From assembly GCA_035513345.1 (NCBI GenBank), contig DATKCF010000039.1, forward strand, positions 1 through 64,000: DNA of 64,000 nt, in the 5' to 3' direction. The position numbers were made by a program, and so were the translations under genes. The notes under the pieces are model-generated. The model worked only from the letters and a program-made list of their open reading frames with translations. It searched no databases and was not told the DNA's origin. The first letter of the stretch is position 1. The number at the start of each line of letters is the position of its first letter. Shown piece after piece: positions 37,081 through 45,841 of the stretch. Source of the stretch: DATKCF01 sp035513345 (lineage in GTDB: Bacteria > Gemmatimonadota > Gemmatimonadetes > Longimicrobiales > RSA9).

Positions 37081-37770
37081 ATGTATCTGGCGCGGTTACG
37101 CGAGAATCTGCCACACGTCGAGGAACGGATCGCCCGGGCGATAATGGGTGCGGGTCCGGCGGCGGGAGTGACGGTGGTGGCGGTGACCAAGGGGCATCCG
37201 CTGGAGGCGGTGCAGGCGGCTGTCGAGGTCGGGCTCCGCGACGTTGGCGAGAACCGGGTGGCCGAGCTCGAGCGGAAGCACGCGGAGCTGGGCAGTCCGG
37301 TTCGCTGGCATCTGATCGGCCACCTGCAGCGGAACAAGGTAAGCAGGGCGGTTGGCCGGTTCGATCTGCTCCAGTCCCTGGACTCGCTGCGGCTGGCGCA
37401 GGAGTTGTCGAAGGAGGCGGAACGAGCGCGTCGGCGGATCGAGGTTCTGGTGCAGATAAACGCATCCGGTGAGGCGGCGAAGGGCGGTCTCGACGTGGAG
37501 TCGGCGCAGGAGACTATCGTGAAAATGGCCGAGATGCCGACACTTCACGTCAGGGGTCTCATGACGATGGCCCCGTTCACGGATGACGAAGCGGTGCTTC
37601 GCCGGACGTTCCGGCGCACGCGCGAGCTTTATGACGTGTGCGCACGGCATGTGAAGGGCTTTGATGCCCGGCATCTGTCGATGGGGATGTCAAATGACTT
37701 CGCGATCGCTGTCGAAGAGGGCAGCACGATGGTCCGGTTGGGAACCGCGCTGTTCGGGGAGCGAACATGA
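37081..37770 (+). CDS. YggS-family PLP homeostasis protein
   Basis: A 229-residue PLP-binding TIM-barrel protein (PLPBP/YggS) that helps control free pyridoxal phosphate. The PLP lysine is in TVVAVTKGHPLEAVQAA, followed by VGENRVAELERKHAEL, VRWHLIGHLQRNKV, VLVQINASGEAAKGG and the phosphate site LSMGMSNDFAIAVEEGSTMVRLGTALFGER. In many bacteria yggS lies beside cell-division genes (sepF, divIVA), as here: its stop overlaps the start of divIVA (ATGATG). The ATG at 37081 has no clear ribosome site. Confidence 0.93.
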   Translation: MYLARLRENLPHVEERIARAIMGAGPAAGVTVVAVTKGHPLEAVQAAVEVGLRDVGENRVAELERKHAELGSPVRWHLIGHLQRNKVSRAVGRFDLLQSLDSLRLAQELSKEAERARRRIEVLVQINASGEAAKGGLDVESAQETIVKMAEMPTLHVRGLMTMAPFTDDEAVLRRTFRRTRELYDVCARHVKGFDARHLSMGMSNDFAIAVEEGSTMVRLGTALFGERT

Positions 37771-39407
37771 TGGATCTGACACCACTGGACGTCCGCAAGA
37801 AGAAAGGCGATTTCCGCCGAGGGATCCGCGGGTACGAACAGAGCCAGGTTGACGATTTTCTGGATCTTGTGGCCGACCGGATGGAGACCCTGGTACGGGA
37901 TTCGTCGGGCGTGGCTGGTCGTATTGCCCGGCTGGAGCAGCAAGTGTCGGACTATCAGGACCGGGAACGGGCACTGACGGAGGCACTGGTCAGCGCGCAG
38001 CAGATGCGCGAGGACATCCGCTCGCAGTCAACGCGCGAGGTGGAGCTGCTGCGTAAGCAGGCGCAACAGGATGCGGACCGGATCCGTGCAGAAGCCGTTC
38101 GCATGCGGGAACACGAGGAGCAGGGGCTGGAGATGCTGCGCTCGCGCCAGTTCCAGTTTCTGAGCAGCTACCGGAAGTACCTCGAGCAGGAACTTTCGGA
38201 GTTGACGGCAATGACGCACGGCCTGGAGATGCACGCGGCCGGTTCGGCTCGGCCGGCTGATGACCCGCCGCGCGGCGGGCCCGGCCTGGCGACACCGTCT
38301 ACGTCTGCGATCGCCGCTGCACCTGTCGCGCCGGTCTTGCCCGCGGCCGAGCCACCGGAGCTGTTTGCCAGCACGACAGCGGCCGGGATCGCGCCTGTGG
38401 TCGAAGTGGAGCCGCAGCCGGCGTCGGAGCAGCCGGCGTCGGGACCGGACGCACCGCTGGCGGAAGCTCTGGCGCGCTGGGAGCCCGAACTGGGCCCTGA
38501 TGAGTCCGCGCGAGTGCGGGATGCGGAACCGGACGACGACTTCGACGACGATGCGGATGATCTGGTTCTGTCCGAGGACGATGACGACCTGCTGCTGTCG
38601 TCTGACGACGTTGTGACGGGATCGGCGGAGGGAGCGGCACAGGTCGACACGTCCGAAGAGGATGTCGACCTGGCGTTCCTCGATTTTGGCGAGGACGATA
38701 CCTCGCGGGCCGCCGAAGCGGCCGTCGAGGCGGCGACCGCAGAGCGGGTCGAGCAGGACGTCAGCGCGGCCATGGTCGAGCGGGCATCGTATCTCGACAT
38801 CGGCACCGCGCTAGGCGATGAGCCGACGGAATTCGTGGCATCTGTCGAGCCGGCGGCTGTTGCGCGGTCGGAATCGCCACGTGATGAGATGGACGACGTG
38901 ATCGATGCTGCGTTCGATTTTGATGGTGGCATCGACGACAGTGTCGAGACGCTGATGTCGGGGCCTCGCCTTCAGGACTCGCCGCCGTCAGCGGCCGCGC
39001 GGGAACCGGAGGCAGGGGCCGACGATGACGACATCGACTTTGTCGATTCGCTGCTGCTGGATGCCGAGTCGGCGTTCGAGGAAGAGCCGGCAGCGGCATT
39101 GAATGTGCCCGAGGCCTCGACGGAACCGCAGCCGCCGCACGCCGGGGACCGTCCGACACGTCACGCCGAGGGGGCCGATGCTCCGCCGCTTGATGAGGAG
39201 TACAACGACGATGATTCGGCGGATCCGGCTCTTATCGACCTGGACTCAATCTGCGGTCTGTCCAGGTACGAGCCACCCTCGCCGACAACCGGGGATGTGT
39301 CGGCGCTGACCCTGCATCCAATGTTCTTCGAGCAGGATGCGGGCGAGATGGAAGCGGAAGCGCAGGACGAACGGCAGGATCACTGGTCATCTTCAGGGGG
39401 CGGGTGA
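37767..39407 (+). CDS. divIVA: DivIVA-domain protein with a long acidic tail
   Basis: A 546-residue protein. Residues 1-60 are the DivIVA lipid-binding head (DLTPLDVRKKKGDFRRGIRGYEQSQVDDFLDLVADRMETL), then a coiled coil to about 155 (RIARLEQQVSDYQDRERALTEAL ... RIRAEAVRMREHEEQGLEML). The remaining 380 residues are low-complexity, Ala/Pro- then Asp/Glu-rich (EPDDDFDDDADDLVLSEDDDDLLLSS), ending in a more ordered-looking segment (PALIDLDSICGLSRYEPPSPT). DivIVA marks curved membrane at poles and septa; the acidic tail is far longer than usual and could recruit partners. Coupled to yggS upstream and punA downstream (GTGA). Confidence 0.88.
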   Translation: MMDLTPLDVRKKKGDFRRGIRGYEQSQVDDFLDLVADRMETLVRDSSGVAGRIARLEQQVSDYQDRERALTEALVSAQQMREDIRSQSTREVELLRKQAQQDADRIRAEAVRMREHEEQGLEMLRSRQFQFLSSYRKYLEQELSELTAMTHGLEMHAAGSARPADDPPRGGPGLATPSTSAIAAAPVAPVLPAAEPPELFASTTAAGIAPVVEVEPQPASEQPASGPDAPLAEALARWEPELGPDESARVRDAEPDDDFDDDADDLVLSEDDDDLLLSSDDVVTGSAEGAAQVDTSEEDVDLAFLDFGEDDTSRAAEAAVEAATAERVEQDVSAAMVERASYLDIGTALGDEPTEFVASVEPAAVARSESPRDEMDDVIDAAFDFDGGIDDSVETLMSGPRLQDSPPSAAAREPEAGADDDDIDFVDSLLLDAESAFEEEPAAALNVPEASTEPQPPHAGDRPTRHAEGADAPPLDEEYNDDDSADPALIDLDSICGLSRYEPPSPTTGDVSALTLHPMFFEQDAGEMEAEAQDERQDHWSSSGGG

Positions 39408-40255
39408 ACGGAACAGAGCAGGGAAATGCGATTGCGGCGGCGGTCGAAGCGATACGCGCGCACGGGGCGTCGCCACCGGAATACGCGATCATTCTCGGTA
39501 CGGGCCTTGGCCGGCTGGCGGATGAGGTCCAGGCGGAGGCAACGATTCCGTACCCGGACATTCCGGGATTCCCGCTATCAACGGTCGAGACACACACGGG
39601 CCGACTCATCATGGGCCGGCTCGCGGGCCGTCCGGTTGTCGTCATGCAGGGTCGGTTCCACCGCTACGAGGGGTACTCGCTCCGTGAAGTGACGTTTCCG
39701 GTGCGGGTCATGCGGCAGCTCGGTGCTCACACGCTCATCGTGTCGAATGTGAGCGGCGGCATGAATCCGCTGTGGCAGGCTGGCGATCTCGTTGTTCTCG
39801 ACGACCACATCAACCTGCTGGGCGAGAGTCCGCTGACGGGTCCCAACCTGGACGACTTCGGGCCGCGGTTTGCGGACATGTCGGAACCGTATGACCGGAG
39901 CCTTCAGACGAGGGCCGAAGATGCGGCGCTGGAGCAGGGCGTTCCGCTCCGCCGTGGCGTGTATGTCGCGGTGTCGGGTCCGAACCTGGAGACGCGTGCG
40001 GAGTACCGGATGCTTCGCGCGCTCGGCGCCGACATCGTCGGCATGAGTACGGTGCCGGAAGTGATCGTGGCGCGACACATGGACATGCGTGTTCTCGGGC
40101 TGAGCATCATCACGGACGAGTGTCTGCCCGACGCGCTGGCGCCCGCGGACATCGAAGAGATCATACGTACGGCCATGGAGGCCGAGCCACGACTCACCGC
40201 ATTGATCCGGCGGATCCTCGAGCTGGATGGCGGCGCGACGAAACGGATTTCGTAG
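39404..40255 (+). CDS. punA: Purine-nucleoside phosphorylase, class I (PNP/MTAP family)
   Basis: A 283-residue trimeric-type phosphorylase for inosine and guanosine. Motifs: AIILGTGLGRLADEV (phosphate), VVVMQGRFHRYEGYS, LIVSNVSGGMNPLWQAGDLVVLDDHINL, YVAVSGPNLETRAEYRMLRALGADIVGMSTVPEVIVARHM, and LSIITDECLPD. Start GTG 39404 overlaps the divIVA stop (GTGA). With hpt it provides purine salvage, though the two genes are in different operons. The stop TAG overlaps a possible GTG of ileS. Confidence 0.94.
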   Translation: MNGTEQGNAIAAAVEAIRAHGASPPEYAIILGTGLGRLADEVQAEATIPYPDIPGFPLSTVETHTGRLIMGRLAGRPVVVMQGRFHRYEGYSLREVTFPVRVMRQLGAHTLIVSNVSGGMNPLWQAGDLVVLDDHINLLGESPLTGPNLDDFGPRFADMSEPYDRSLQTRAEDAALEQGVPLRRGVYVAVSGPNLETRAEYRMLRALGADIVGMSTVPEVIVARHMDMRVLGLSIITDECLPDALAPADIEEIIRTAMEAEPRLTALIRRILELDGGATKRIS

Positions 40256-40275
40256 TGAGGAGTGACGGCAGACTG

Positions 40276-43200
40276 ATGACCTACCCCGAATACCCGGCGT
40301 CTCCGGTCGAGCTGGAGGAATGGGTTCTTGCGCGCTGGCGCGAGGAGGACCTGTTCCAGCGCACGCTCGAGGCGACATCGGACGGCGAGGAGTTCGTTTT
40401 CCACGAAGGTCCGCCCACGGCCAACGGCCGGCCGGGCATCCATCATGTAATCAGCCGCACGATCAAGGATCTGGTCTGCCGGTTCCAGACGATGCAGGGC
40501 CGTCACGTGACGCGCATCGCGGGCTGGGACACGCACGGCCTGCCGGTCGAGATCGAAGCGGAGAAGAAGCTCGGGATCAACGGCAAGCGCGAGATCGAGC
40601 AGGTCGGCGTCGCGCGCTTCAACGAGGTGTGCCGCGAGAGCGTGTTCACCTATGTCGAGGAATGGGAGCGACTCTCGGAGCGCATTGCGTACTGGCTGGA
40701 CTATTCACGCGCTTACGTCACGTTCACCCCGGCGTACATCGAGAGCATCTGGTGGATCCTCGAGCGGTTCTGGGAGGACGGGCTGATCTATCGCGGGCAC
40801 CGGAGCGTTCCGTTCTGTCCGCGCTGCGGTACGGCGCTGAGTTCGCACGAGGTGGCGCAGGGCTACCGTGACGTCGAGGACCCGTCGCTCTACTTCCTGT
40901 GCCGCATTCTTGGCGATGACGGTGAGCCGGATGGCCGCGCGTTCATGGTGTGGACAACGACGCCGTGGACGGTTCCGGCGAATGCGGCGCTCGCATTGCA
41001 CCCGGACCTCGAGTACGTCGAGGTCGAGCATGACGGCCAGCGTCTGATCCTTGCGGAGGCGCGGGCTCACCCGCTGCTGGGCGGTGCGGGCGGCGAGGGC
41101 CCGCGGATCGTTCGCCGGTACACGGCGGGGGAACTTGAAGGCGTCCGCTACGAGCGGCCGTTCGAGATCGTGGAGGCGCCCGAAACGGACACGGGCTGGA
41201 CGGTCGTGCTGGAGGAGTTCGTCACGGCGGAGGACGGCACGGGAATAGTGCACATGGCGCCGGCGTTCGGCGCGGATGACTACGCGGCGGGCCAGCGTCA
41301 TTCGCTGCCGTTCATGAAGCCGATCGACGACACGGGCCGCTTCAATGCGGACGTGCCACTGGTGGGTGGCCTGTTCGTGAAGGACGCGGACCCGGTACTG
41401 GTCGAGGACCTGAAGGCGAGGGGCCTGCTGTACCGGCACACGCGGGAGGTCCACAACTACCCGCACTGCTGGCGCTGCGGCAGTCCGCTGATCTACATGG
41501 CGAGGGACTCGTGGTACATCCGTACGACGGCGCTGAAGCAGAACCTGCTGGACAACAACGCGAAGGTTCACTGGCATCCGCCGGAAACGGGGCGTGGCCG
41601 GTTCGGTGAATGGCTCGAAGGCAACGTGGACTGGGCGTTGTCGCGTGAGCGTTACTGGGGCACTCCGCTGCCGGCATGGGTTTGCGACACGAACCCCGAG
41701 CATGTGGATTTCATCGGCTCGTACGAGAAGCTGTCGATGAAGCTTGGGCGTGCGCTGGACGATCCATTCGATCCGCACAAGCCGTTCATCGATGAGCTGG
41801 TGTGGCCGTGCTCGAAGTGCGATGGCACGATGCGGCGCACGCCGGAAGTGATCGATGTATGGTTCGACTCGGGCTCGATGCCGTGGGCACAATGGCACTA
41901 CCCGTTCGAGAACGTGGCGGAGTTCGAGCGACACTTCCCCGCGGACTTCATCTGCGAAGCGGTCGACCAGACGCGCGGCTGGTTCTACTCGCTGATGGCG
42001 ATCTCGACACTGCTCGGTCTGGGGCCGGCGTATCGCAACGTGGTCGTGAACGACCTCGTGCTGGATGCGGACGGGCAGAAGATGTCGAAGTCGAAGGGCA
42101 ACATCGTGAACCCGTGGGACGCGATCGCGGAGTTCGGCGCGGACGCGATACGCTGGTACTTCATGACGGTGAGCCAGCCATGGTCACCGAAGCGGTACGA
42201 TTCGGTGGCGGTGGCGGAGACGACGAGGCGCACATTCGACACGCTGGCGCACACATACCGGTTCTTCGCGCTGTACGCGAACCTCGAGTCGTGGGCGCCC
42301 GGGACGAAGGATCCGGAACCGTCTGACCGGCCGGTCCTGGACCGGTGGGTCCTTTCGCGGGTGAGCGGCCTGGCGGAGCGGGTTCACGCGGACCTGACAG
42401 AGTACGAGATGACGCGCGCGGCGCGGGCGATCGGCGATTTCGTTGTGGACGATCTGTCGAACTGGTACGTGCGCCGAGGCCGGGACCGGTTCTATGGGCG
42501 AGCGGGTCGCGCGAACGAAGCCGACACTCGCGCCGCCTTCGCGACGCTGCGCGACACGCTGGTCACGCTTTCGCGGCTGCTGGCGCCGATCGTGCCGTTC
42601 CATGCGGACTGGTTGCACCGCGCGTTGGCGGACGGCTCGAGCGTTCACCTGGCAAGGTTTCCGGTTGCGGCGGCGGGCGGCGAGACGCCGGGCGATCGGG
42701 ACGACGATCTCGAGCACGGCATGGAAGGGGTCCGCGAACTGGTGCGGCTGGGCCGGGCGGCAAGGGAGCGAGTGCGGATCCGCGTTCGCCAGCCGCTGCC
42801 GGCGCTGCACGCGGTACTGCCGCCGGGCATGCGACTGACGGACGCGTTGCTGTCGATTCTGAAGGATGAGCTGAACGTGAAGGAAGTAATCTTCGAGGGA
42901 CAGGCGGAGGACCTTCTGACGTACCGCGCGTCACCGAACTTCCGCGTGATCGGCAAGCGATTCGGCGGTCGTACGCAGAAGGCGGCGGACCGGATCCGTG
43001 AGCTGCCGACGGAGGCACTGGCGGCGTTCCGGTCGGGCGCAGCACTGTCGATCGAACTGGACGGTGAAACGTTCGGGCTTTCGGTGGAGGAGGTCGAGCT
43101 GAAGGAAGAGCCGCGCGGCGAGCTGGTTGTCGAGAGCGACGGCGGCTACACGGTGGCGCTGGATATCGCGGTCGACGAAGCGCTTCGGCTTGAAGGCATC

Positions 43201-43455
43201 GCACGCGAGATGGTGAACCGGATCCAGCGGCTGCGCCGTGATGCCGGTCTCGAAGTCAGCGACCGGATCAGGCTCGGCATTTTCGGCAACAGTCAGGTCC
43301 GGGACGCAGTGGAGCGGCACGGTGAAGCGATGGCACGCGACACACTGGCGACGGATATCGTGTGCGCGGCGGAGCCTGCGGATGGCGCGTTCGGCGCGCT
43401 GGACGAGGCGGACCTTGACGGCATCGTCGTCCGGATCGGGCTCGCACGTGCATGA
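40276..43455 (+). CDS. ileS: Isoleucyl-tRNA synthetase, type 2 (GIHH variant of the HIGH motif)
   Basis: A 1059-residue class Ia synthetase charging tRNA-Ile. The signature normally HIGH reads GIHH at residues 54-57 (EGPPTANGRPGIHHVISR); KMSKS is intact (DADGQKMSKSKGNIVNPWDA). The editing domain is seen around TTPWTVPANAALALHPDLEYV and GTGIVHMAPAFGADDYA. A long C-terminal anticodon region typical of the eukaryote-like IleRS2 follows, without the zinc-finger tail of IleRS1. IleRS2 enzymes are the mupirocin-resistant type. ATG 40276 is preferred; GAGGAG (40257-40262) lies 13 bases upstream, and a GTG at 40255 would overlap the punA stop. ATGA overlap with lspA follows. Confidence 0.95.
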   Translation: MTYPEYPASPVELEEWVLARWREEDLFQRTLEATSDGEEFVFHEGPPTANGRPGIHHVISRTIKDLVCRFQTMQGRHVTRIAGWDTHGLPVEIEAEKKLGINGKREIEQVGVARFNEVCRESVFTYVEEWERLSERIAYWLDYSRAYVTFTPAYIESIWWILERFWEDGLIYRGHRSVPFCPRCGTALSSHEVAQGYRDVEDPSLYFLCRILGDDGEPDGRAFMVWTTTPWTVPANAALALHPDLEYVEVEHDGQRLILAEARAHPLLGGAGGEGPRIVRRYTAGELEGVRYERPFEIVEAPETDTGWTVVLEEFVTAEDGTGIVHMAPAFGADDYAAGQRHSLPFMKPIDDTGRFNADVPLVGGLFVKDADPVLVEDLKARGLLYRHTREVHNYPHCWRCGSPLIYMARDSWYIRTTALKQNLLDNNAKVHWHPPETGRGRFGEWLEGNVDWALSRERYWGTPLPAWVCDTNPEHVDFIGSYEKLSMKLGRALDDPFDPHKPFIDELVWPCSKCDGTMRRTPEVIDVWFDSGSMPWAQWHYPFENVAEFERHFPADFICEAVDQTRGWFYSLMAISTLLGLGPAYRNVVVNDLVLDADGQKMSKSKGNIVNPWDAIAEFGADAIRWYFMTVSQPWSPKRYDSVAVAETTRRTFDTLAHTYRFFALYANLESWAPGTKDPEPSDRPVLDRWVLSRVSGLAERVHADLTEYEMTRAARAIGDFVVDDLSNWYVRRGRDRFYGRAGRANEADTRAAFATLRDTLVTLSRLLAPIVPFHADWLHRALADGSSVHLARFPVAAAGGETPGDRDDDLEHGMEGVRELVRLGRAARERVRIRVRQPLPALHAVLPPGMRLTDALLSILKDELNVKEVIFEGQAEDLLTYRASPNFRVIGKRFGGRTQKAADRIRELPTEALAAFRSGAALSIELDGETFGLSVEEVELKEEPRGELVVESDGGYTVALDIAVDEALRLEGIAREMVNRIQRLRRDAGLEVSDRIRLGIFGNSQVRDAVERHGEAMARDTLATDIVCAAEPADGAFGALDEADLDGIVVRIGLARA

Positions 43456-43952
43456 CACGGACGGGCCCAACGAAAGCGAAATGGGCGGCGCCGATCATTG
43501 GTACGGTAGTCGCACTGGATCAGGCGACGAAGTGGGTCGTGCAGATGACAATGGAGTTGCACGAACGGATCGGAGTCCTCGGCGATGCGATCCGGCTGAC
43601 CTACATCCGGAACCCGGGTGCGGCCTTCGGCATTCACGCGGGATCGAACTCGCGGCTCATCTTCCTTGGCATTTCGATTGTTGCGCTGGGCATTCTCGCC
43701 GGGCTGTACCGGCACACGGCCGCGGGCGACCGGCTGCGTCTGACGTCGATCTCGCTGATCGCGGGCGGCGCGATCGGCAACCTCATCGACCGCCTCGGTT
43801 CGGCGGCCGGTGTCGTCGATTTCGTGGACGTCGGGCTGGGCGACTTGCGGTGGCCGGTGTTCAACGTGGCGGACGTGGCGGTCACGACGGGCGCGATCGT
43901 GCTGGCACTCTCGCTGTGGCGGGAGGATCGGCGCGTTGAGGGAAGCGGTTGA
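43452..43952 (+). CDS. lspA: Lipoprotein signal peptidase (signal peptidase II)
   Basis: A 166-residue inner-membrane aspartyl protease cleaving prolipoprotein signal peptides. Four helices are visible. The conserved blocks are DQATKWVV, YIRNPGAAFGI, the catalytic Asp in AIGNLIDRLGSAAGVVDFVDV, and the second in FNVADVAVTTGAIVL. The ileS-lspA-rluD order is very common. The ATG overlaps the ileS stop, and the last 17 bases overlap rluD. Confidence 0.95.
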   Translation: MTRTGPTKAKWAAPIIGTVVALDQATKWVVQMTMELHERIGVLGDAIRLTYIRNPGAAFGIHAGSNSRLIFLGISIVALGILAGLYRHTAAGDRLRLTSISLIAGGAIGNLIDRLGSAAGVVDFVDVGLGDLRWPVFNVADVAVTTGAIVLALSLWREDRRVEGSG

Positions 43953-44916
43953 GGACGAAACGATCCGGCTGAGTGTGGCAGAAGACACGGGCGAGCGGCT
44001 GGACGCCTACATCGCGGCGCGTGTGAGCGGCCTGTCCCGGACGCGGATCGCGCATTTGCTGGAAGAGGGCAGCATCCGTCTGAACGGACGCATCCCGAAA
44101 AAGAGCGAGCGGCCTGTCGCGGGCGACTCGATCGAGATCGACGTACCGGCGCCGATGCCGTCCGCACTCCAGCCGGAGCCGATCCCGCTCGATATCAGAT
44201 ACGAGGATGCGGATCTTCTCGTGATCGACAAGCCGGCGGGTATGGTCGTGCATCCATCGGCCGGCCACGCGGCGGGCACGCTGGTGAACGCGCTGCTGCA
44301 CCATGTGGGTGATCTGGCCGGGATCGGCGGCGTGAAGAGGCCGGGCATCGTGCATCGCCTGGACAAGGACACGTCGGGCCTGATGCTCGTGGCGAAAACG
44401 GACGCCGCACATCGGGGGTTGTCCGCGGCATTGAAGCGCCGGGAGATCCGTCGCCTGTACCTCACGGCGGCATGGGGTCACCTCAAGGCGGAGCGACAGA
44501 CGGTGGATGCGCCGATCGCGCGGTCACCATCGAACCGCAGGCGAATGGCGGTAGTGGAGGGCGGTCGTGCGGCGGTAACGCATTTCCGGCGTATCGAGCG
44601 CTGGCGTGCTGCCGACCTGATCGAGGCGAGGCTCGAAACGGGACGAACGCATCAGATCCGCGTGCACCTCGAATCGATCGGGCATCCGGTGGTGGCCGAT
44701 CGCGATTACGGCGGGGGTGGCGAACGCCGCGCGGGGGGTGGTCCCGACCGGTCGTGGGCACGGGAGTTTGCGGCAATGGTGCCTCGCCAGTTCCTGCACG
44801 CGGCAGAGCTGGCTTTCGTGCATCCGGTCCGGGGAGAAAAATTGACAATGGTATCCGAATTGCCGGCGGAACTCGCGGGTCCGGCGTTGTGGGCCCGGCG
44901 CACTTCGTCCGGTTGA
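43936..44916 (+). CDS. rluD: RluD-family 23S rRNA pseudouridine synthase
   Basis: A 326-residue enzyme with an N-terminal S4 RNA-binding domain (ERLDAYIAARVSGLSRTRIAHLLEEGSIRLNGRIPKKS) and a RluA/RluD catalytic domain. The active Asp is in PGIVHRLDKDTSGLMLVAKT, with LLVIDKPAGMVVHPSAGH before and ARLETGRTHQIRVHLESIGHPVVADRDYG after. Start TTG 43936, with GGGAGG nine bases upstream, inside the lspA end. RluD modifies helix 69; RluC-type specificity cannot be ruled out. Confidence 0.9.
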   Translation: MREAVEDETIRLSVAEDTGERLDAYIAARVSGLSRTRIAHLLEEGSIRLNGRIPKKSERPVAGDSIEIDVPAPMPSALQPEPIPLDIRYEDADLLVIDKPAGMVVHPSAGHAAGTLVNALLHHVGDLAGIGGVKRPGIVHRLDKDTSGLMLVAKTDAAHRGLSAALKRREIRRLYLTAAWGHLKAERQTVDAPIARSPSNRRRMAVVEGGRAAVTHFRRIERWRAADLIEARLETGRTHQIRVHLESIGHPVVADRDYGGGGERRAGGGPDRSWAREFAAMVPRQFLHAAELAFVHPVRGEKLTMVSELPAELAGPALWARRTSSG

Positions 44917-44942
44917 CCCGTGCGCGGACAGCGAGCTATTGT
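44913..44942 (+). promoter_or_regulatory. Sigma-70-type promoter for the chemosensory operon
   Basis: TTGACC (44913-44918), an 18-base spacer and TATTGT (44937-44942) straddle the end of rluD and precede cheW by about 40 nt of predicted leader. The -35 has five matches and the -10 four. This is the only promoter-like spacing seen before the che genes; later genes in the block are joined by overlaps. Confidence 0.5.
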
Positions 44943-44989
44943 ACCAACGGCCGGCCGAGTCCCGTTCTCCCCGAACAACCGATTGCACG

Positions 44990-45451
44990 ATGGAACGTGA
45001 AGATCCTTCCATCGGGCCGCGTACGCGTGCGCCGAGCACGTCGTGGGCGTTTTTCGCGTGTGCCGACCAGGGTTATGCGGTACGGGTGGAACGCGTTCAC
45101 GAGATTGTTGCGCCGCAGCCGGCCACGCGGGTGCCCGGCTGCGGCCGCGAGGTCTACGGTCTGCTCGGCATGCGCGGACGTGTGATAACGGTATTCGACT
45201 TCGGCGTGATCGCGGGCGGTCCGGCGTCGGCGGGGAATCCGGACCACCGGCTGGTGTTGCTGAAGTACGGCGAAAGGGTAGTAGGACTGGCGGTCGACCA
45301 GGTCCTGACGATCGCCGCATACGAAGTGATAGAAGATGAAGCCACCGCCCGGTCGAAGGGCCGGGCAGGAGGCGCGGTCGCCCTGGTGGCGGCCGGCCGG
45401 ACGTTCACAATTCTGGATCCGGACGCGGTGTTCGGACCCCGGCTCGCCTGA
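44990..45451 (+). CDS. cheW: CheW-domain chemosensory coupling protein
   Basis: A 153-residue single CheW domain that would link a receptor to CheA. Visible: WAFFACADQGYAVRVERVHEIVAP, the conserved GREVYGLLGMRGRVITVFDFGVI, LVLLKYGERVVGLAVDQVLTIAAYEV, and the last strand TFTILDPDAVF. First gene of the large chemosensory/MglA operon; cheY follows after 20 bases. No methyl-accepting receptor gene is in the window, so the receptor is encoded elsewhere or the input is unusual. Confidence 0.92.
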   Translation: MEREDPSIGPRTRAPSTSWAFFACADQGYAVRVERVHEIVAPQPATRVPGCGREVYGLLGMRGRVITVFDFGVIAGGPASAGNPDHRLVLLKYGERVVGLAVDQVLTIAAYEVIEDEATARSKGRAGGAVALVAAGRTFTILDPDAVFGPRLA

Positions 45452-45471
45452 TTCGAGGCCAGTGAGGAGAA

Positions 45472-45834
45472 ATGGCTCGTACGGTTCTGATCTGCGACGA
45501 TGCGCTGTTCATGCGAACGATGCTCGCCGAGATCATGGAAGGCGCCGGCTTCGAGGTGGTCGGCCAGGCGGGGACCGGTGCGGAGGCAGTGAAGCTGTAC
45601 CGCGAACTGGCGCCGGATCTGGTAACGATGGACATCATCATGCCGGACATGGGCGGAATCGACGCGGTGAAAGCGATCGTCGACGAGAACCCGGACGCGA
45701 ATGTGGTGATGTGTAGCGCCATGGGCCAGCAGGCGCTTGTGATCGAGGCGATCCAGGCGGGTGCGCGGGATTTCGTCGTGAAGCCGTTCCAGCCCGCGCG
45801 CGTGCTCGAAGCCGTGCAACGCGTTCTCGGCTGA
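45472..45834 (+). CDS. cheY: CheY-type single-domain response regulator
   Basis: A 120-residue receiver with all phosphorylation residues: the acidic pair in VLICDDALFMRTML, phospho-acceptor Asp in LVTMDIIMPDMGGIDAV, Ser in VVMCSAMGQQ and Lys in DFVVKPFQPARVLEAV. It has no output domain, so it acts by protein-protein contact, presumably with one of the operon's motility or roadblock proteins. GAGGAG precedes the ATG. It is likely the phosphoryl target of the CheA in the next gene, with CheC as phosphatase. Confidence 0.95.
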   Translation: MARTVLICDDALFMRTMLAEIMEGAGFEVVGQAGTGAEAVKLYRELAPDLVTMDIIMPDMGGIDAVKAIVDENPDANVVMCSAMGQQALVIEAIQAGARDFVVKPFQPARVLEAVQRVLG

Positions 45835-45841
45835 CTCGACT

